Origin: Chloroflexota bacterium
GTDB taxonomy: Bacteria; Chloroflexota; Anaerolineae; Anaerolineales; Villigracilaceae
NCBI GenBank assembly: GCA_016213105.1
Contig: JACRBN010000026.1
Span: 124,001 to 188,000 of the forward strand
DNA length: 64,000 nucleotides
Reading direction: 5' to 3'
In this document: positions 23,287 to 31,745 of the stretch, piece after piece
Position numbering within the stretch: the first letter of the stretch is position 1
Layout of the letters: each line of letters begins with the position of its first letter
The notes under the pieces: generated by a model
What the model was told of the DNA's origin: nothing
The model's database searches: none
Seen by the model: only the letters and a program-made list of their open reading frames with translations
Translations under genes and position numbers: made by a program

Positions 23287-25229
23287 TCTGCAGGCTTTTC
23301 AGGCGTCACCTTTGGCTGGGCAACGGGAGATTGGGTCCTTAACTGAAAGCGGTACATTAATTGTCCGAAGTGTACCACATCCCCCGGGGCGAGCCGATGA
23401 CCCTCTCGGGGGACTGGCTCATAATTGATCCAGGTGCCCGCCACCGAGCCATTGTCTGCCAGGAGGTAGCCGCCGTCCTCGGTCTGTTTGAGGCGCGCGT
23501 GCAGCGGCGAGATGGACGGGTCATCCAGCACGTAGCTGGCCTGGACGGGATCGGTGCCGAAGGTCATCTCTTTTTCAACGAGCGGGATCGGCTGGCCCGT
23601 GGCGGGCTGGCCGTCCGCGGTGAGGCGTACGAGGGAGGCGGGGGCGTCCATGGGGCGGGGCTTGGAGGCGGGCACGTTCCAAAGCTTGCGCCGCCTGGGC
23701 TTCTCCGACTCGGTCGCCACCGGTTTTTCGGCGACGATCTGCACCGGCTGGGTGAGCGGATCGAAGCTCGCCTTCCTGGCCGCGCGGCGCGCCTTCATGG
23801 ATGGGAGGCGCAGGCGGCCGGTCAACAACACGATGATCAGGGCCAGTCCCGCCAGGGACACGGCGCCGATCATGATGGGGGTCCTGTATTTTCCGAAGAC
23901 GGCGCGAATGCCCTGCGGTGGCTGGATGACCGTGACCGTGACCGGCACGGAGATGGTGGCCTTGCTCAGCCCGAACGAGTCGACCACTTCGACCATGAGC
24001 TGGTGCTCCCCGCTGCGGTCGTAGCTGGAAATGTCCCAGGTGAAGAAATCGAAGGGGACGGCGGTGTTTTCGGCCGCAATTTGGCCGTCCACGTAGAGGG
24101 TGCTGCGGACAAGCGAGCGCTGGAGCCCATCGGGAAATTCGATGATGATCTGCAGCGCTTGTTCGGCGGGCAGGAGGCGCTCGGCGTTATACGGATCGTC
24201 GGCCGGGGCCTGGCGGGTGATCTGCTGCGGCGGTGAAACGAGGATGGGGTTGGGCGGCTGGATGTCCAGGGCAAAGGTCTGCTCCTGCGAGGAGGCCAGG
24301 CCGGTGGGCAGGCTCACGTCCACCTTCAAGCGGTGCTCCCCGGCCGTGGTGATGGCCGAGGTGTATTTCAGGGTGTAGATGCGGCGCAGGGATGAAAAAT
24401 AAGCTTCCGGGTCGGGGAACTGTTGGGTGCCCGAGTAGGTGAACAGGGTTCCCCCGGTTTGCATGGCCAGGTTGTTGAAGGCCGCCGCGCTGGTGGTGGC
24501 AAAAAAGGTTTCCAGGTCCACGAACCAAACGTGGATGCGGATCTTGTTCTGCACCGCGCGTTCGATCAGGGGTTGGAGCGTGGCCTCGATGCCGGGGTCG
24601 TCCATGTGCGGCGTGATGAACAGGATGGCGCGCTTCATGCCCGGGCGCGGCGTCTGCGCGCTGACCGTTTCGATGGCCAGCGCCAGCGATTGCAGGTTGG
24701 GTGTGCTCGCGCGGAAGTCTGGCTGGAAGGCGGTCAGGCTGTTGAAGAAGTCGAGCGGGGTGCCGTGGCTGATGACCGGCCCGGCGATGCTGACCAGGCT
24801 GACGTCATCCGCGAGGTCGGCGGGGCGGGCCTGCGCCCAACTGGCAAGCACCTGGGTGAGGCGTTGGAAGCGGGTGATGCCCTGTCCATCGCGCACATCC
24901 AGCGGCGGGCCCGGGTTGACGGCAACCACCATCTGCACCGGCAGGGCCTGCTCGATCAGTTCGTCGACCGGGCGGGGCTGGTCGTCCTCCATGACGGTGA
25001 CCGCCGCGGGCTGGAGTCCCGAGGCGAAGGCGCCCGTCGCGTCGAACACATCCAGTTGCGCGGAAATGGTGGGGAAGGCTGAAACGTCGGGCGGGTAGAA
25101 ATCCGCCACGGCCTGGCCCTGGGCGCGCGCACTGCCCAGCGAGCCGAAAAGCAGGCTTAGAACAAAGGCTGCAACCAGCAGCCTGCGCATGGGTCTGGAT
25201 GGTGTTTTTGGGGGGCGGAAATGCGTCAT
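23283..25229 (-). CDS. VWA-like and FHA-domain membrane protein
   Basis: About 648 residues from the ATG at 25229. That start lies 12 bases downstream of the predicted transcription start; the ATG at 25190 is an alternative that begins directly at the signal peptide MRRLLVAAFVLSLLFG. After the signal: a von Willebrand A-like domain (VQMVVAVNPGP, MKRAILFITPHMDDPG), two Ig-like/beta-sandwich parts, a single helix (IMIGAVSLAGLALIIVLLTG), and a cytoplasmic C-terminal FHA domain (LDDPSISPLHARL, NGSVAGTWINYEPV). The usual FHA Gly-Arg is Gly-Thr here (TFGTDP), so phosphothreonine binding may be weak. It probably senses outside and signals to the coupled PP2C. Confidence 0.85.
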   Translation of the reverse strand: MTHFRPPKTPSRPMRRLLVAAFVLSLLFGSLGSARAQGQAVADFYPPDVSAFPTISAQLDVFDATGAFASGLQPAAVTVMEDDQPRPVDELIEQALPVQMVVAVNPGPPLDVRDGQGITRFQRLTQVLASWAQARPADLADDVSLVSIAGPVISHGTPLDFFNSLTAFQPDFRASTPNLQSLALAIETVSAQTPRPGMKRAILFITPHMDDPGIEATLQPLIERAVQNKIRIHVWFVDLETFFATTSAAAFNNLAMQTGGTLFTYSGTQQFPDPEAYFSSLRRIYTLKYTSAITTAGEHRLKVDVSLPTGLASSQEQTFALDIQPPNPILVSPPQQITRQAPADDPYNAERLLPAEQALQIIIEFPDGLQRSLVRSTLYVDGQIAAENTAVPFDFFTWDISSYDRSGEHQLMVEVVDSFGLSKATISVPVTVTVIQPPQGIRAVFGKYRTPIMIGAVSLAGLALIIVLLTGRLRLPSMKARRAARKASFDPLTQPVQIVAEKPVATESEKPRRRKLWNVPASKPRPMDAPASLVRLTADGQPATGQPIPLVEKEMTFGTDPVQASYVLDDPSISPLHARLKQTEDGGYLLADNGSVAGTWINYEPVPREGHRLAPGDVVHFGQLMYRFQLRTQSPVAQPKVTPEKPAE

Positions 25230-25247
25230 AGGCAAGGCGTTCATATT

Positions 25248-25276
25248 ATCATACACGACCCGCCGATTTTCGTCCA
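25248..25276 (-). promoter_or_regulatory. Promoter for the FHA-PP2C operon (duplicated module)
   Basis: On the minus strand: TGGACG, 17-base spacer, TATGAT. The same -35, spacer length and -10, and most flanking bases, recur at 26297-26325. Confidence 0.65.
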
Positions 25277-25304
25277 CAGCGTTCCCCCTGCGATTCCCCG
25301 CCTG

Positions 25305-25342
25305 AAAAAAGAAAAATCCCGCCTGTATTCGGACGGGAGTTT
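25305..25342 (-). terminator. Terminator after the first membrane-protein paralogue
   Basis: TCCCGCCTG/CGGACGGGA-type stem with an A-rich stretch (AAAAAAGAAAAA on the plus strand) that becomes the T run on the minus strand. Confidence 0.65.
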
Positions 25343-25351
25343 GTGACGATT

Positions 25352-26263
25352 CTAGACTTGCGGTGGCTCATCAGCGAGGATGGGGGTGTTGTTCTCTGTG
25401 GGAGGCACCAACGAGAGACGAAGGTAGGTCAGTGTCCAGCCTGTTTTCGTAAGCGCCAGGATGATGCCTTGTGCAAAAGCTATGATCGGAAGCGCCACCA
25501 GGTATCCCAAGCCAAGTATCCATAGGGAATTGCGCGGCAGGATATCCTCAGCGATGAGCATGGGCATGAAACCCATGGGCATGAAGACCGGGACGAAAAT
25601 GAAGGAACTGATAATGCTCAGACCGACATACAGAATGAGTGCCACGAGGAAAACAGACATCTTGTTCTTGAGGACGATGTCCCACGCACGGCGTAGTGCC
25701 TCCATTACGCCCAGCCCATCCACTACCATGGACGCTTCGGCTAGTTCCATCACTGCCATGGCGGCGTACATCAGGGGGTAGATGAGAAAAGACAACGGCC
25801 ACAGGCATAAATTGGCCAGCCCGAGCGTGAAAATGGAAGCAACAATCTGAATCCCCATCAGGCCAAAGTTAACCACTGTGATGGCCAGGGCCAACAAGAG
25901 CACAAGGCCAAGAAAGCGCCAAAAGAAAAGAGTCCCTTCTCGCAGGAGTTCTTGAAGAGAAAGTTTTTCCGCGCCGCGTTCCGCTTTTAGCACACCGAGC
26001 ACCATGACTGGGCGCATCAGCGAATTAACGCCATAACCGACCACAATTAAGGCCAAAAAACCGCCCGCCATCAGAAGCAATGGCCAGATATCATCGATCC
26101 CGCGCGCCATCCCATAGGGGTCGAATAATAGGAAAAAAGGCGCAAATATAAGCGGGAGGAACAGAAAAACGATAAAAATCATCAAAGACCCCGCCCCCCA
26201 AAGGATTTTGTGCTTCCAGGTAATCTTCCAAGTGCGTTGCATCAAACTACTGAGGTCGATCAT
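25352..26263 (-). CDS. Polytopic membrane protein, paralogue 1
   Basis: About 303 residues from the ATG at 26263, which has GGGAGG 7 bases upstream. About six membrane helices. The ends match those of the next gene upstream: WKITWKHKILWGAGSL near the start and GWTLTYLRLSLVP near the end, and both have a mid segment A-E-x-GAEKLSLQELLREG / FFWRFLGL. The family is common as 'hypothetical membrane protein' in this group and the role is unknown. It has its own promoter and terminator. Its DNA is more A/T-rich than that of paralogue 2. Confidence 0.75.
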   Translation of the reverse strand: MIDLSSLMQRTWKITWKHKILWGAGSLMIFIVFLFLPLIFAPFFLLFDPYGMARGIDDIWPLLLMAGGFLALIVVGYGVNSLMRPVMVLGVLKAERGAEKLSLQELLREGTLFFWRFLGLVLLLALAITVVNFGLMGIQIVASIFTLGLANLCLWPLSFLIYPLMYAAMAVMELAEASMVVDGLGVMEALRRAWDIVLKNKMSVFLVALILYVGLSIISSFIFVPVFMPMGFMPMLIAEDILPRNSLWILGLGYLVALPIIAFAQGIILALTKTGWTLTYLRLSLVPPTENNTPILADEPPQV

Positions 26264-26296
26264 ACAAGATCCTCCCGATGATGGTCTGTTTGCATT

Positions 26297-26325
26297 ATCA
26301 TACACGCCCCGCCTATTTTCGTCCA
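26297..26325 (-). promoter_or_regulatory. Promoter for membrane-protein paralogue 1 (duplicated module)
   Basis: TGGACG, 17 bases, TATGAT on the minus strand, nearly identical to the FHA promoter including GTGGACGAAAAT and GTGTATGATAAT. The start of transcription should be near 26290. Confidence 0.65.
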
Positions 26326-26339
26326 CAGTTCCCTGCCTG

Positions 26340-26377
26340 AAAAAAATCCCGCCTGCGTAAGGACGCAGGCGGGATGA
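26340..26377. terminator. Terminator after membrane-protein paralogue 2
   Basis: ATCCCGCCTGCGTAAGGACGCAGGCGGGAT, an 11-bp stem with an A run that becomes a U run on the minus strand. Confidence 0.85.
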
Positions 26378-26392
26378 GAGGATGTGAACAAG

Positions 26393-27358
26393 CTAGGCTT
26401 GCGGTTCTTCGGCGATCAGCGGGGCGTTGTCTTCCGCACGGGCAGCGGAGGGCGTCAGCCGCAGGTAAGTCAGCGTCCAGGCCGAGCCGACGTAGGTATT
26501 CAGGATGCCTTCCAGCAGGATCAACACCGGCAGGAGCACCGCGAAACACACGCCGCCGACGATGACGGGCGTCATGCTTCCGCCGTCGCTGGCAAAGAAG
26601 GCGATCATGGCGGGCACCACGGCGATGAAGATCGGGATGAGCATGACGATGCCGACCGCCAGGCCGATCACGAACAGGATCACGGCCATGCCGAGGATCG
26701 GGCCGATGTTGGCGCGCGCCATGTCCCAGCCGCGCCGCAGGCCGTCCCACATGCCAAGGTTTTCCTTGACGATGGCCACGTCCGCCAGTTCGAGCACCAG
26801 CCCCACGACAATGCCAGCCGGGATGAGGATGCACAGGAACGGCAGGAGGCAGAGCAGGCCCACGCCCGCCGTGACGATGCCAATCCCGATAAAGGGCAGC
26901 ATGACCACGAAGAAGGCCAGGCCGATCAGGAATGCCAGCCCAAAGACGCGCCAGAAATACGGCAGGCTTCCGCTGAACAGTTCACCGAAGGACAGGCTTT
27001 CCGCGCCGCTTTCGGCTTGCAGCGTGCCGCGAATCACGCCAATGCGGCCGATGTTTCCAAGAAAAATCGTGATCACGATCAGGACCAGGAATGCCAGACC
27101 GATCAGGATGAAGATCCACCAGTTTTCCGTCATCCACTGGCCGGCCTGCTCCATGCTGCGTTCCCATCCCTGGAGGAAAGCGGGCGTCTGCCCATCCCAG
27201 CGGCCGTTCCCGTTCCCGTTTCCATTATCACCCCCGTTGCCGGATCCGCCCCCGCCGCCGCGCGAACAACTGGCCAGAATACCGAAAATCCACAGGATTT
27301 TATACTTCCACGTGATTTGCCACGCCCGGGTGAGTACTTCACCAAAATTAAAGTTCAT
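26393..27358 (-). CDS. Polytopic membrane protein, paralogue 2
   Basis: 321 residues; ATG with AAGGAG 7 bases upstream. N-terminal ITWKYKILWIFGILASC, then a glycine/asparagine-rich loop (SRGGGGGSGNGGDNGNG), then about six helices; the end SAWTLTYLRLTP matches paralogue 1. The pair probably arose by duplication. No catalytic motif is visible. The short perfect palindrome at 27380-27400, just upstream, could be an operator or a weak terminator for guaA. Confidence 0.75.
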   Translation of the reverse strand: MNFNFGEVLTRAWQITWKYKILWIFGILASCSRGGGGGSGNGGDNGNGNGNGRWDGQTPAFLQGWERSMEQAGQWMTENWWIFILIGLAFLVLIVITIFLGNIGRIGVIRGTLQAESGAESLSFGELFSGSLPYFWRVFGLAFLIGLAFFVVMLPFIGIGIVTAGVGLLCLLPFLCILIPAGIVVGLVLELADVAIVKENLGMWDGLRRGWDMARANIGPILGMAVILFVIGLAVGIVMLIPIFIAVVPAMIAFFASDGGSMTPVIVGGVCFAVLLPVLILLEGILNTYVGSAWTLTYLRLTPSAARAEDNAPLIAEEPQA

Positions 27359-27379
27359 GAGAAACTCCTTCTGAGATAC

Positions 27380-27400
27380 TGCATGACCAATTGTCATGCA
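27380..27400. promoter_or_regulatory. Palindrome TGCATGAC-N5-GTCATGCA
   Basis: Perfect 8-bp arms in the 58-base gap between guaA and membrane-protein paralogue 2. No T run follows, so an operator is as likely as a terminator. Confidence 0.4.
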
Positions 27401-27415
27401 ACCATTTCATATACG

Positions 27416-28969
27416 TCACTCCCATTCGATGGTTGCAGGCGGCTTGCTGGTGATGTCGTAGACCACGCGGTTGATGCCGTTGACTTCATTGACAATGCGG
27501 TTGGACACCCGCGCCAGCAGCTCGTGCGGCAGGCGCGCCCAATCGGCGGTCATGAAATCCTCGGTCGTCACCGCGCGGATGGCGGCCGCCTCCTGGTAGG
27601 TGCGCTGGTCGCCCATCACGCCCACCGAGCGCACGGGCAGCAGCACCACGAAGGCCTGCGACGTTTCCGCGCCTTTGCCCAAAAATCCCGCCTGGGATAA
27701 TTCCTCGATCAGGATGGCATCCGCCGCCCGCAGACGGGATGCCCGCTCGGGCGTCACCTCCCCGAGACAGCGCACCGTCAACCCCGGACCCGGGAACGGC
27801 TGCCGCCAAACCATGCTTTCCGCCAGCCCCAGCGCTTCACCGACCGCCCGCACCTCATCCTTGAACAGGTAGCGCAGCGGCTCGACCAGCTCGAACTGCA
27901 TGTCCTCGGGCAGCCCGCCCACGTTGTGATGCGACTTGATCTTCTGCGCCTTGCTGCGATCCGGTGCGGACGACTCGACCACGTCCGGGTAGATCGTGCC
28001 CTGCACCAGGAAGCGCGGCTGTCCCAACTGCTTGGCCTGCTGTTCGAAGATGCGGATGAACTTCTCGCCCACGATCCTGCGTTTCTGTTCGGGGTCAATC
28101 ACGCCTTGGAGCGCGGAGAAATATTCATCGGCCGCGTCCACGGCGACCAACTCGGCGTGCAGGTGTTCGCGAAAGGCGGATACCACCTGCTCGCCCTCGC
28201 CCTTGCGCATCAGGCCGGTGTCCACGAAGACGGCCACCAGTTGGTCGCCGATGGCTTTATGCACCAGCGCCGCCGCCACCGACGAATCCACGCCACCGCT
28301 GACCGCCGCCAGCACGCGCTCCGTCCCCACCTGCGCGCGGATGCGGGCCACGGCATCCTCAATAATGGAAGCGGGCGTCCACTCGGGCTTCGCGCCGCAC
28401 ACGTCCACGGCGAAATGCTGGAGCAGCTTCAAACCATTTGGCGTGTGATGCACCTCGGGGTGGAATTGCACGCCAAAATAGCGGCGCTTCATATCGCCCA
28501 TCGCCGCGAAGGGACTGTGTCCCGACCTCGCCAGCGCCGTGAAGCCTGCGGGCATGCGCGTGATGCGGTCGCCGTGCGACATCCACACCCGGGAGATTCC
28601 ATCCAGTAGGGGCGGGGTCCCCCCGCCCTCGTACGGAATCAATTCAATCTCCGCCGGCCCATACTCCCGCTGCGCGGACGAATCCACCTGGCCGCCCAGG
28701 GCGTGGGTTAACGCCTGCATCCCGTAACAGATGCCCAGGATGGGCAGGCCCGAGTCCAGGATGAATTTTTGAATATAGGGCGCGCCTTCTTCATATACAG
28801 AGCGCGGCCCGCCCGACAAAATAAATCCCTTCGGTTGGATCGAAAGGATTTTTTCCTGCGGCGCGTCCCACGGGAACAACTCGCAATAGACCTGCGCCTC
28901 GCGCACGCGGCGGGCGATGATCTGCGCGTACTGGGAACCGAAGTCAAGAATGGCGATGGATTCTGTCAT
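27416..28969 (-). CDS. guaA: GMP synthase (glutamine-hydrolysing)
   Basis: 517 residues, the normal length. It makes GMP from XMP, ATP and glutamine. The N-terminal class I glutamine amidotransferase has Cys81 in GICYGMQ and the His-x-Glu of FHPEVHH. The ATP-pyrophosphatase domain has the PP-loop SGGVDSS. The C-terminal dimerisation domain ends in the invariant KPPATIEWE. It follows HIT and xpt on the same strand with short gaps, making a purine unit: xpt salvages xanthine to XMP, which guaA converts to GMP. Confidence 0.97.
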   Translation of the reverse strand: MTESIAILDFGSQYAQIIARRVREAQVYCELFPWDAPQEKILSIQPKGFILSGGPRSVYEEGAPYIQKFILDSGLPILGICYGMQALTHALGGQVDSSAQREYGPAEIELIPYEGGGTPPLLDGISRVWMSHGDRITRMPAGFTALARSGHSPFAAMGDMKRRYFGVQFHPEVHHTPNGLKLLQHFAVDVCGAKPEWTPASIIEDAVARIRAQVGTERVLAAVSGGVDSSVAAALVHKAIGDQLVAVFVDTGLMRKGEGEQVVSAFREHLHAELVAVDAADEYFSALQGVIDPEQKRRIVGEKFIRIFEQQAKQLGQPRFLVQGTIYPDVVESSAPDRSKAQKIKSHHNVGGLPEDMQFELVEPLRYLFKDEVRAVGEALGLAESMVWRQPFPGPGLTVRCLGEVTPERASRLRAADAILIEELSQAGFLGKGAETSQAFVVLLPVRSVGVMGDQRTYQEAAAIRAVTTEDFMTADWARLPHELLARVSNRIVNEVNGINRVVYDITSKPPATIEWE

Positions 28970-28980
28970 TATAAAATCCT

Positions 28981-29015
28981 GTTGAACGTTAAACGTTTAA
29001 CGTTCAACGTTTGAT
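28981..29015. repeat. Heptamer array F
   Basis: Five units GTTGAAC, GTTAAAC, GTTTAAC, GTTCAAC, GTTTGAT in 7-bp register. The first four form a perfect 28-bp palindrome. The array covers the gap before guaA and the last codons of the HIT gene. Confidence 0.8.
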
Positions 29016-29347
29016 ATCAAATGAAAATGCAGCTGCGGGAAATCCTGAAACTCCCCGCCGTTGACGATCAGTCGATAGGCGGGGAGTCGATATTCCTGCA
29101 CCAGGCTTTGCACTGTGGAATACAAGTCAGCGAGGAAGGCGCTGTCGGTGGGGTCGAGATCGGCCAGGCTGGTCACGGCCTTCTTCGGCACCAGCAGCGC
29201 GTGGAAGGGATACGATGGCTTCGGGTGCTGGAATGCAATCAGCGTATCCGTTTCGCGCAGGCGTTGGACGGGAATCGCAAAACTCATGTGCTCAACCATC
29301 CAGCCGATCACGGCCCTGATCCATGGGTGCCATAACCACTTCCTCAT
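28997..29347 (-). CDS. HIT-like protein, C-terminus built from a repeat
   Basis: 116 residues. The histidine-triad nucleotide-hydrolase fold is suggested by HPKPSYPFHALLVPKK, YRLIVNGGEFQDFPQ and the triad LHFHLIS. HIT proteins bind or hydrolyse nucleotide conjugates such as AMP-lysine or ApnA. After the triad the expected G-rich tail is missing: the final SNVER and the stop are coded by the 7-bp repeat array, so the native end has been lost or replaced. Set between xpt and guaA, a nucleotide role fits. The ATG at 29347 has GAAGGA upstream; an internal Met at residue 17 is possible. Confidence 0.75.
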   Translation of the reverse strand: MRKWLWHPWIRAVIGWMVEHMSFAIPVQRLRETDTLIAFQHPKPSYPFHALLVPKKAVTSLADLDPTDSAFLADLYSTVQSLVQEYRLPAYRLIVNGGEFQDFPQLHFHLISNVER

Positions 29348-29405
29348 TCAATCCTTCGACTACGCTCAGGACGAGCCTGCAACCTGCCAACTTTCCAACC
29401 TGTGA

Positions 29406-29984
29406 TTAGGTTGGTTCCCCAAACGTGATCTTGCCGCCATCCAGCGAGGTGATGCAGGCCAGCGACTCGACTGGCACCCCCAGCGGTCTCAAGGCTTCGC
29501 GTCCGCCCTCGAAGAGTTTCTCGATCAATGCGCCGATGCCGACGATCCGTGAGCCGGCCGCTTCCGCCAGCCGCACCAGCCCGAGGATGGTCGCACCCGA
29601 GGCGAGGAAATCATCGATGATCAGAACCTTTTCGTCGTGGGCCAGGTATTCGGGCGAGACGATCAATTCCACCATGCGGCCCTTGGTGTGGGAGGGGGCC
29701 AGGGTCAGATACACCTGGTCGGGCATGGTGATCGGTTTGGTCTTGCGCGCGTACACCACCGGCAGGCCGAGGTGGATGGCCGTCGTCACGGCGGGGGCGA
29801 TGCCCGAGATCTCGGCGGTCAACACCTTGGTCGCGCCGACCGACGCAAAGCGTTTGGCAAACTCCCGCCCGCAGGCATCCATCAAAAGCGGGTCCACCTG
29901 GTGGTTGACGAAGCTATCCACCTTGAGAATTCCGTTTCCGAGAATCTGTCCATCCTTGAGAATGCGATCTTCCAATTGTTTCAC
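29406..29984 (-). CDS. xpt: Xanthine phosphoribosyltransferase
   Basis: 192 residues. It converts xanthine plus PRPP to XMP. It shows MKQLEDRILKDG at the start, the flexible part YARKTKPITM and the PRPP loop VLIIDDFLASGATILG, all typical of Xpt rather than Hpt. The start codon is GTG, preceded by AGGAGG 5 bases away. It is the first gene of the xpt-HIT-guaA unit. No purine-riboswitch core could be recognised in its about 180-base upstream region. Confidence 0.94.
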   Translation of the reverse strand: MKQLEDRILKDGQILGNGILKVDSFVNHQVDPLLMDACGREFAKRFASVGATKVLTAEISGIAPAVTTAIHLGLPVVYARKTKPITMPDQVYLTLAPSHTKGRMVELIVSPEYLAHDEKVLIIDDFLASGATILGLVRLAEAAGSRIVGIGALIEKLFEGGREALRPLGVPVESLACITSLDGGKITFGEPT

Positions 29985-30155
29985 ACAAGCCTCCTATTGA
30001 GTTGGGAACGAAATCAAAGTCTAGACAATTTTACATCCGCGCGCGCCAACCTGCCAGAGTTGTGCGACTTTTTGGGCAGACAAACTGCAATTTACTTGTA
30101 ATCCAAAGTCACCTGCGCGCCTTCACATGTCGTGTAGCTGACCTTAAAATTATGC

Positions 30156-30161
30156 TATACT
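30156..30161 (+). promoter_or_regulatory. -10 of the 30168-38622 operon, probably leaderless
   Basis: TATACT in the context TATGCTATACT, ending 6 bases before the ATG at 30168; no RBS is visible. The -35 is not clear. Confidence 0.5.
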
Positions 30162-30167
30162 GAACCT

Positions 30168-30410
30168 ATGCATACGCATGATGAATGGCCGCGTTGGGCC
30201 AAATTTCTGAAGCGTTACCATCTCGACCAATTGACCGCCTGGATGCTCGATGCAGGAGGACCTATTCCTCTGCTTGGCGCCCAGGCGCTTTATTTTGGGC
30301 GCTCCTTCCTCGGCCATCAACGCGCGGACCTGCTGGCCCGTACGCTCGAAGACGAGTCCGAGGTGCGCGCCTTCGCCTCCTACCTGCATGGAATTCAGTC
30401 CAATGGTTGA
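30168..30410 (+). CDS. Small protein, first gene of the unknown operon
   Basis: 80 residues, soluble. It has WPRWAKFLKRYHLDQLTAWMLDAGGP near the start and acidic-helical LARTLEDESEVRAFASYLHG at the end. No family is recognised. It is supported by the -10 element directly in front (leaderless start), by the 8-base overlap with the next gene and by being in phase with an eight-gene cluster. Confidence 0.65.
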   Translation: MHTHDEWPRWAKFLKRYHLDQLTAWMLDAGGPIPLLGAQALYFGRSFLGHQRADLLARTLEDESEVRAFASYLHGIQSNG

Positions 30411-31140
30411 GTTATCCGCTATCCTGATCCTGCTTGCGTTGATCCTTTTGCTGGCCCTGACCTTCCTGCGCCGCAAGTCCCCGCCCACCTTCCGCGCCAT
30501 TCCCGCCCTGACGCGGCTTTCCCGCGTCATCGGCCTGAGCGTGGAGGATGGCACCCGCCTGCACGTCTCACTGGGGCGCGGCGGTTTATTGAGCGGACGC
30601 GGCGGCGCCTCACTGGCCGGGCTTTCGATGCTGCGCTACCTGACCGAACGCACCTCCGTCAGCGACAGTCCGCCGGTGGCGACGGCTGGCGATCCCGCCC
30701 TGGCCGTACTCACCCAGGATACGCTCAGGGCTGGCTATCAGGCCGCCAATGCCGAGGATCTGTATCAGCCCACCACGGGACGCTTGAGCGGGCCGACCCC
30801 GTTTTCGTATGCCGCCGGCGCCATGCCGGTCCTGCGCGATGAGAACGTCTCAGCCAACGTGTTGATGGGGGATTTCGGCCCCGAAGTCGCCCTGCTGGTG
30901 GATGCCGCGGAACGCGCGCGGGTCCCCACCCTGGGCGGCAGCGATGACCTGCCCGCGCAGGCGATTCTCTTTGCCGCGGCGCAGGAACCGCTCATCGGCG
31001 AGGAGCTCTTCTCTGCGGGCGCATACCTGGGGGCGGGTCCCGCCCATGCGGCCAGCCTGACCGTGCAGGACATCCTGCGCTGGGCGCTGGTGCTGGTCCT
31101 GTTGGGCGGCTCGGTCATGAAATTATTGGGAATGATCTAA
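30403..31140 (+). CDS. Membrane-anchored protein of the unknown operon (DUF6754-like)
   Basis: 245 residues from the ATG at 30403. N-terminal helix (LSAILILLALILLLALTFL), a soluble middle with GRGGLLSGRGGASLAGLSML, GDPALAVLTQDTLR, VLMGDFGPEVALLVD and DDLPAQAILFAAAQEPLIGEE, and a C-terminal helix (ILRWALVLVLLGGSVMKLLG). I associate the pattern with DUF6754 but cannot confirm that. The helix at each end implies a domain held between two membrane anchors. It overlaps both neighbours. Confidence 0.7.
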   Translation: MVELSAILILLALILLLALTFLRRKSPPTFRAIPALTRLSRVIGLSVEDGTRLHVSLGRGGLLSGRGGASLAGLSMLRYLTERTSVSDSPPVATAGDPALAVLTQDTLRAGYQAANAEDLYQPTTGRLSGPTPFSYAAGAMPVLRDENVSANVLMGDFGPEVALLVDAAERARVPTLGGSDDLPAQAILFAAAQEPLIGEELFSAGAYLGAGPAHAASLTVQDILRWALVLVLLGGSVMKLLGMI

Positions 31141-31745
31141 TGAAGGTTATTTCCGCTGCCTTTGCCATTGCCTTCGGCCTGCTCGTGCTGGCTGGATATT
31201 TCATCCCTGCCCTGGCCCCCATACAGGCCGTGCTCATCAAGTGGGCCGGTATTCTGCTGGCGGTGTCCGCGTTGATCGGCGTCTTCAACCTGGTCATCGT
31301 TCACGGTGAGAAGATTCGCAGCCGTGAGAAGAGCAACGCCTACAGCACCCTGCTGCTGATTTCCCTGCTCCTGACCTTTGTCTTCGGCCTGGCGCTTGGC
31401 CCGGGGCATCCCATCATGCAGGGCGTGGTCAACGGGGTGATCCTGCCGGTGGAAGCCTCCCTGATGGCGATCCTCAGCGTGACCCTGCTGTACGCCGCGA
31501 TCCGCCTGTTGCGCCGCCGCGTGGACGTCATGAGTGTCGTCTTCCTCCTGACCGTCCTCCTGATCGTGGCGCTCTCCCTGCCCTTCGCCGGGATCCCCCT
31601 GCTGGGCGATGTCCTGCGCCCGTGGATCACGCAGGTCTGGGCGATGGGCGGTGCGCGCGGCATCCTGATCGGCGTGGCGCTCGGCGCCTTGACCACCGGC
31701 CTGCGCGTCCTGCTCGCCATGGATCGTCCGTACGGGGGTAAATAA
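31140..31745 (+). CDS. Five- to six-TM membrane protein of the unknown operon
   Basis: 201 residues, almost wholly membrane-embedded: FAIAFGLLVLAGYFIPAL, ILLAVSALIGVFNLVIV, LLLISLLLTFVFGLALG, SLMAILSVTLLYAAI, VVFLLTVLLIVALSLP, and a last stretch GILIGVALGALTTGLRVLL. A basic loop (HGEKIRSREKSN) separates helices 2 and 3. No transporter or enzyme motif is seen. Its ATG shares one base with the previous stop, and the next ATG shares one base with its own stop, so expression is tightly coupled. Confidence 0.7.
   Translation: MKVISAAFAIAFGLLVLAGYFIPALAPIQAVLIKWAGILLAVSALIGVFNLVIVHGEKIRSREKSNAYSTLLLISLLLTFVFGLALGPGHPIMQGVVNGVILPVEASLMAILSVTLLYAAIRLLRRRVDVMSVVFLLTVLLIVALSLPFAGIPLLGDVLRPWITQVWAMGGARGILIGVALGALTTGLRVLLAMDRPYGGK

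Noticed and set aside
29985-30150. Purine riboswitch upstream of xpt
   Set aside because: The conserved core of the aptamer could not be recognised in the minus-strand leader.
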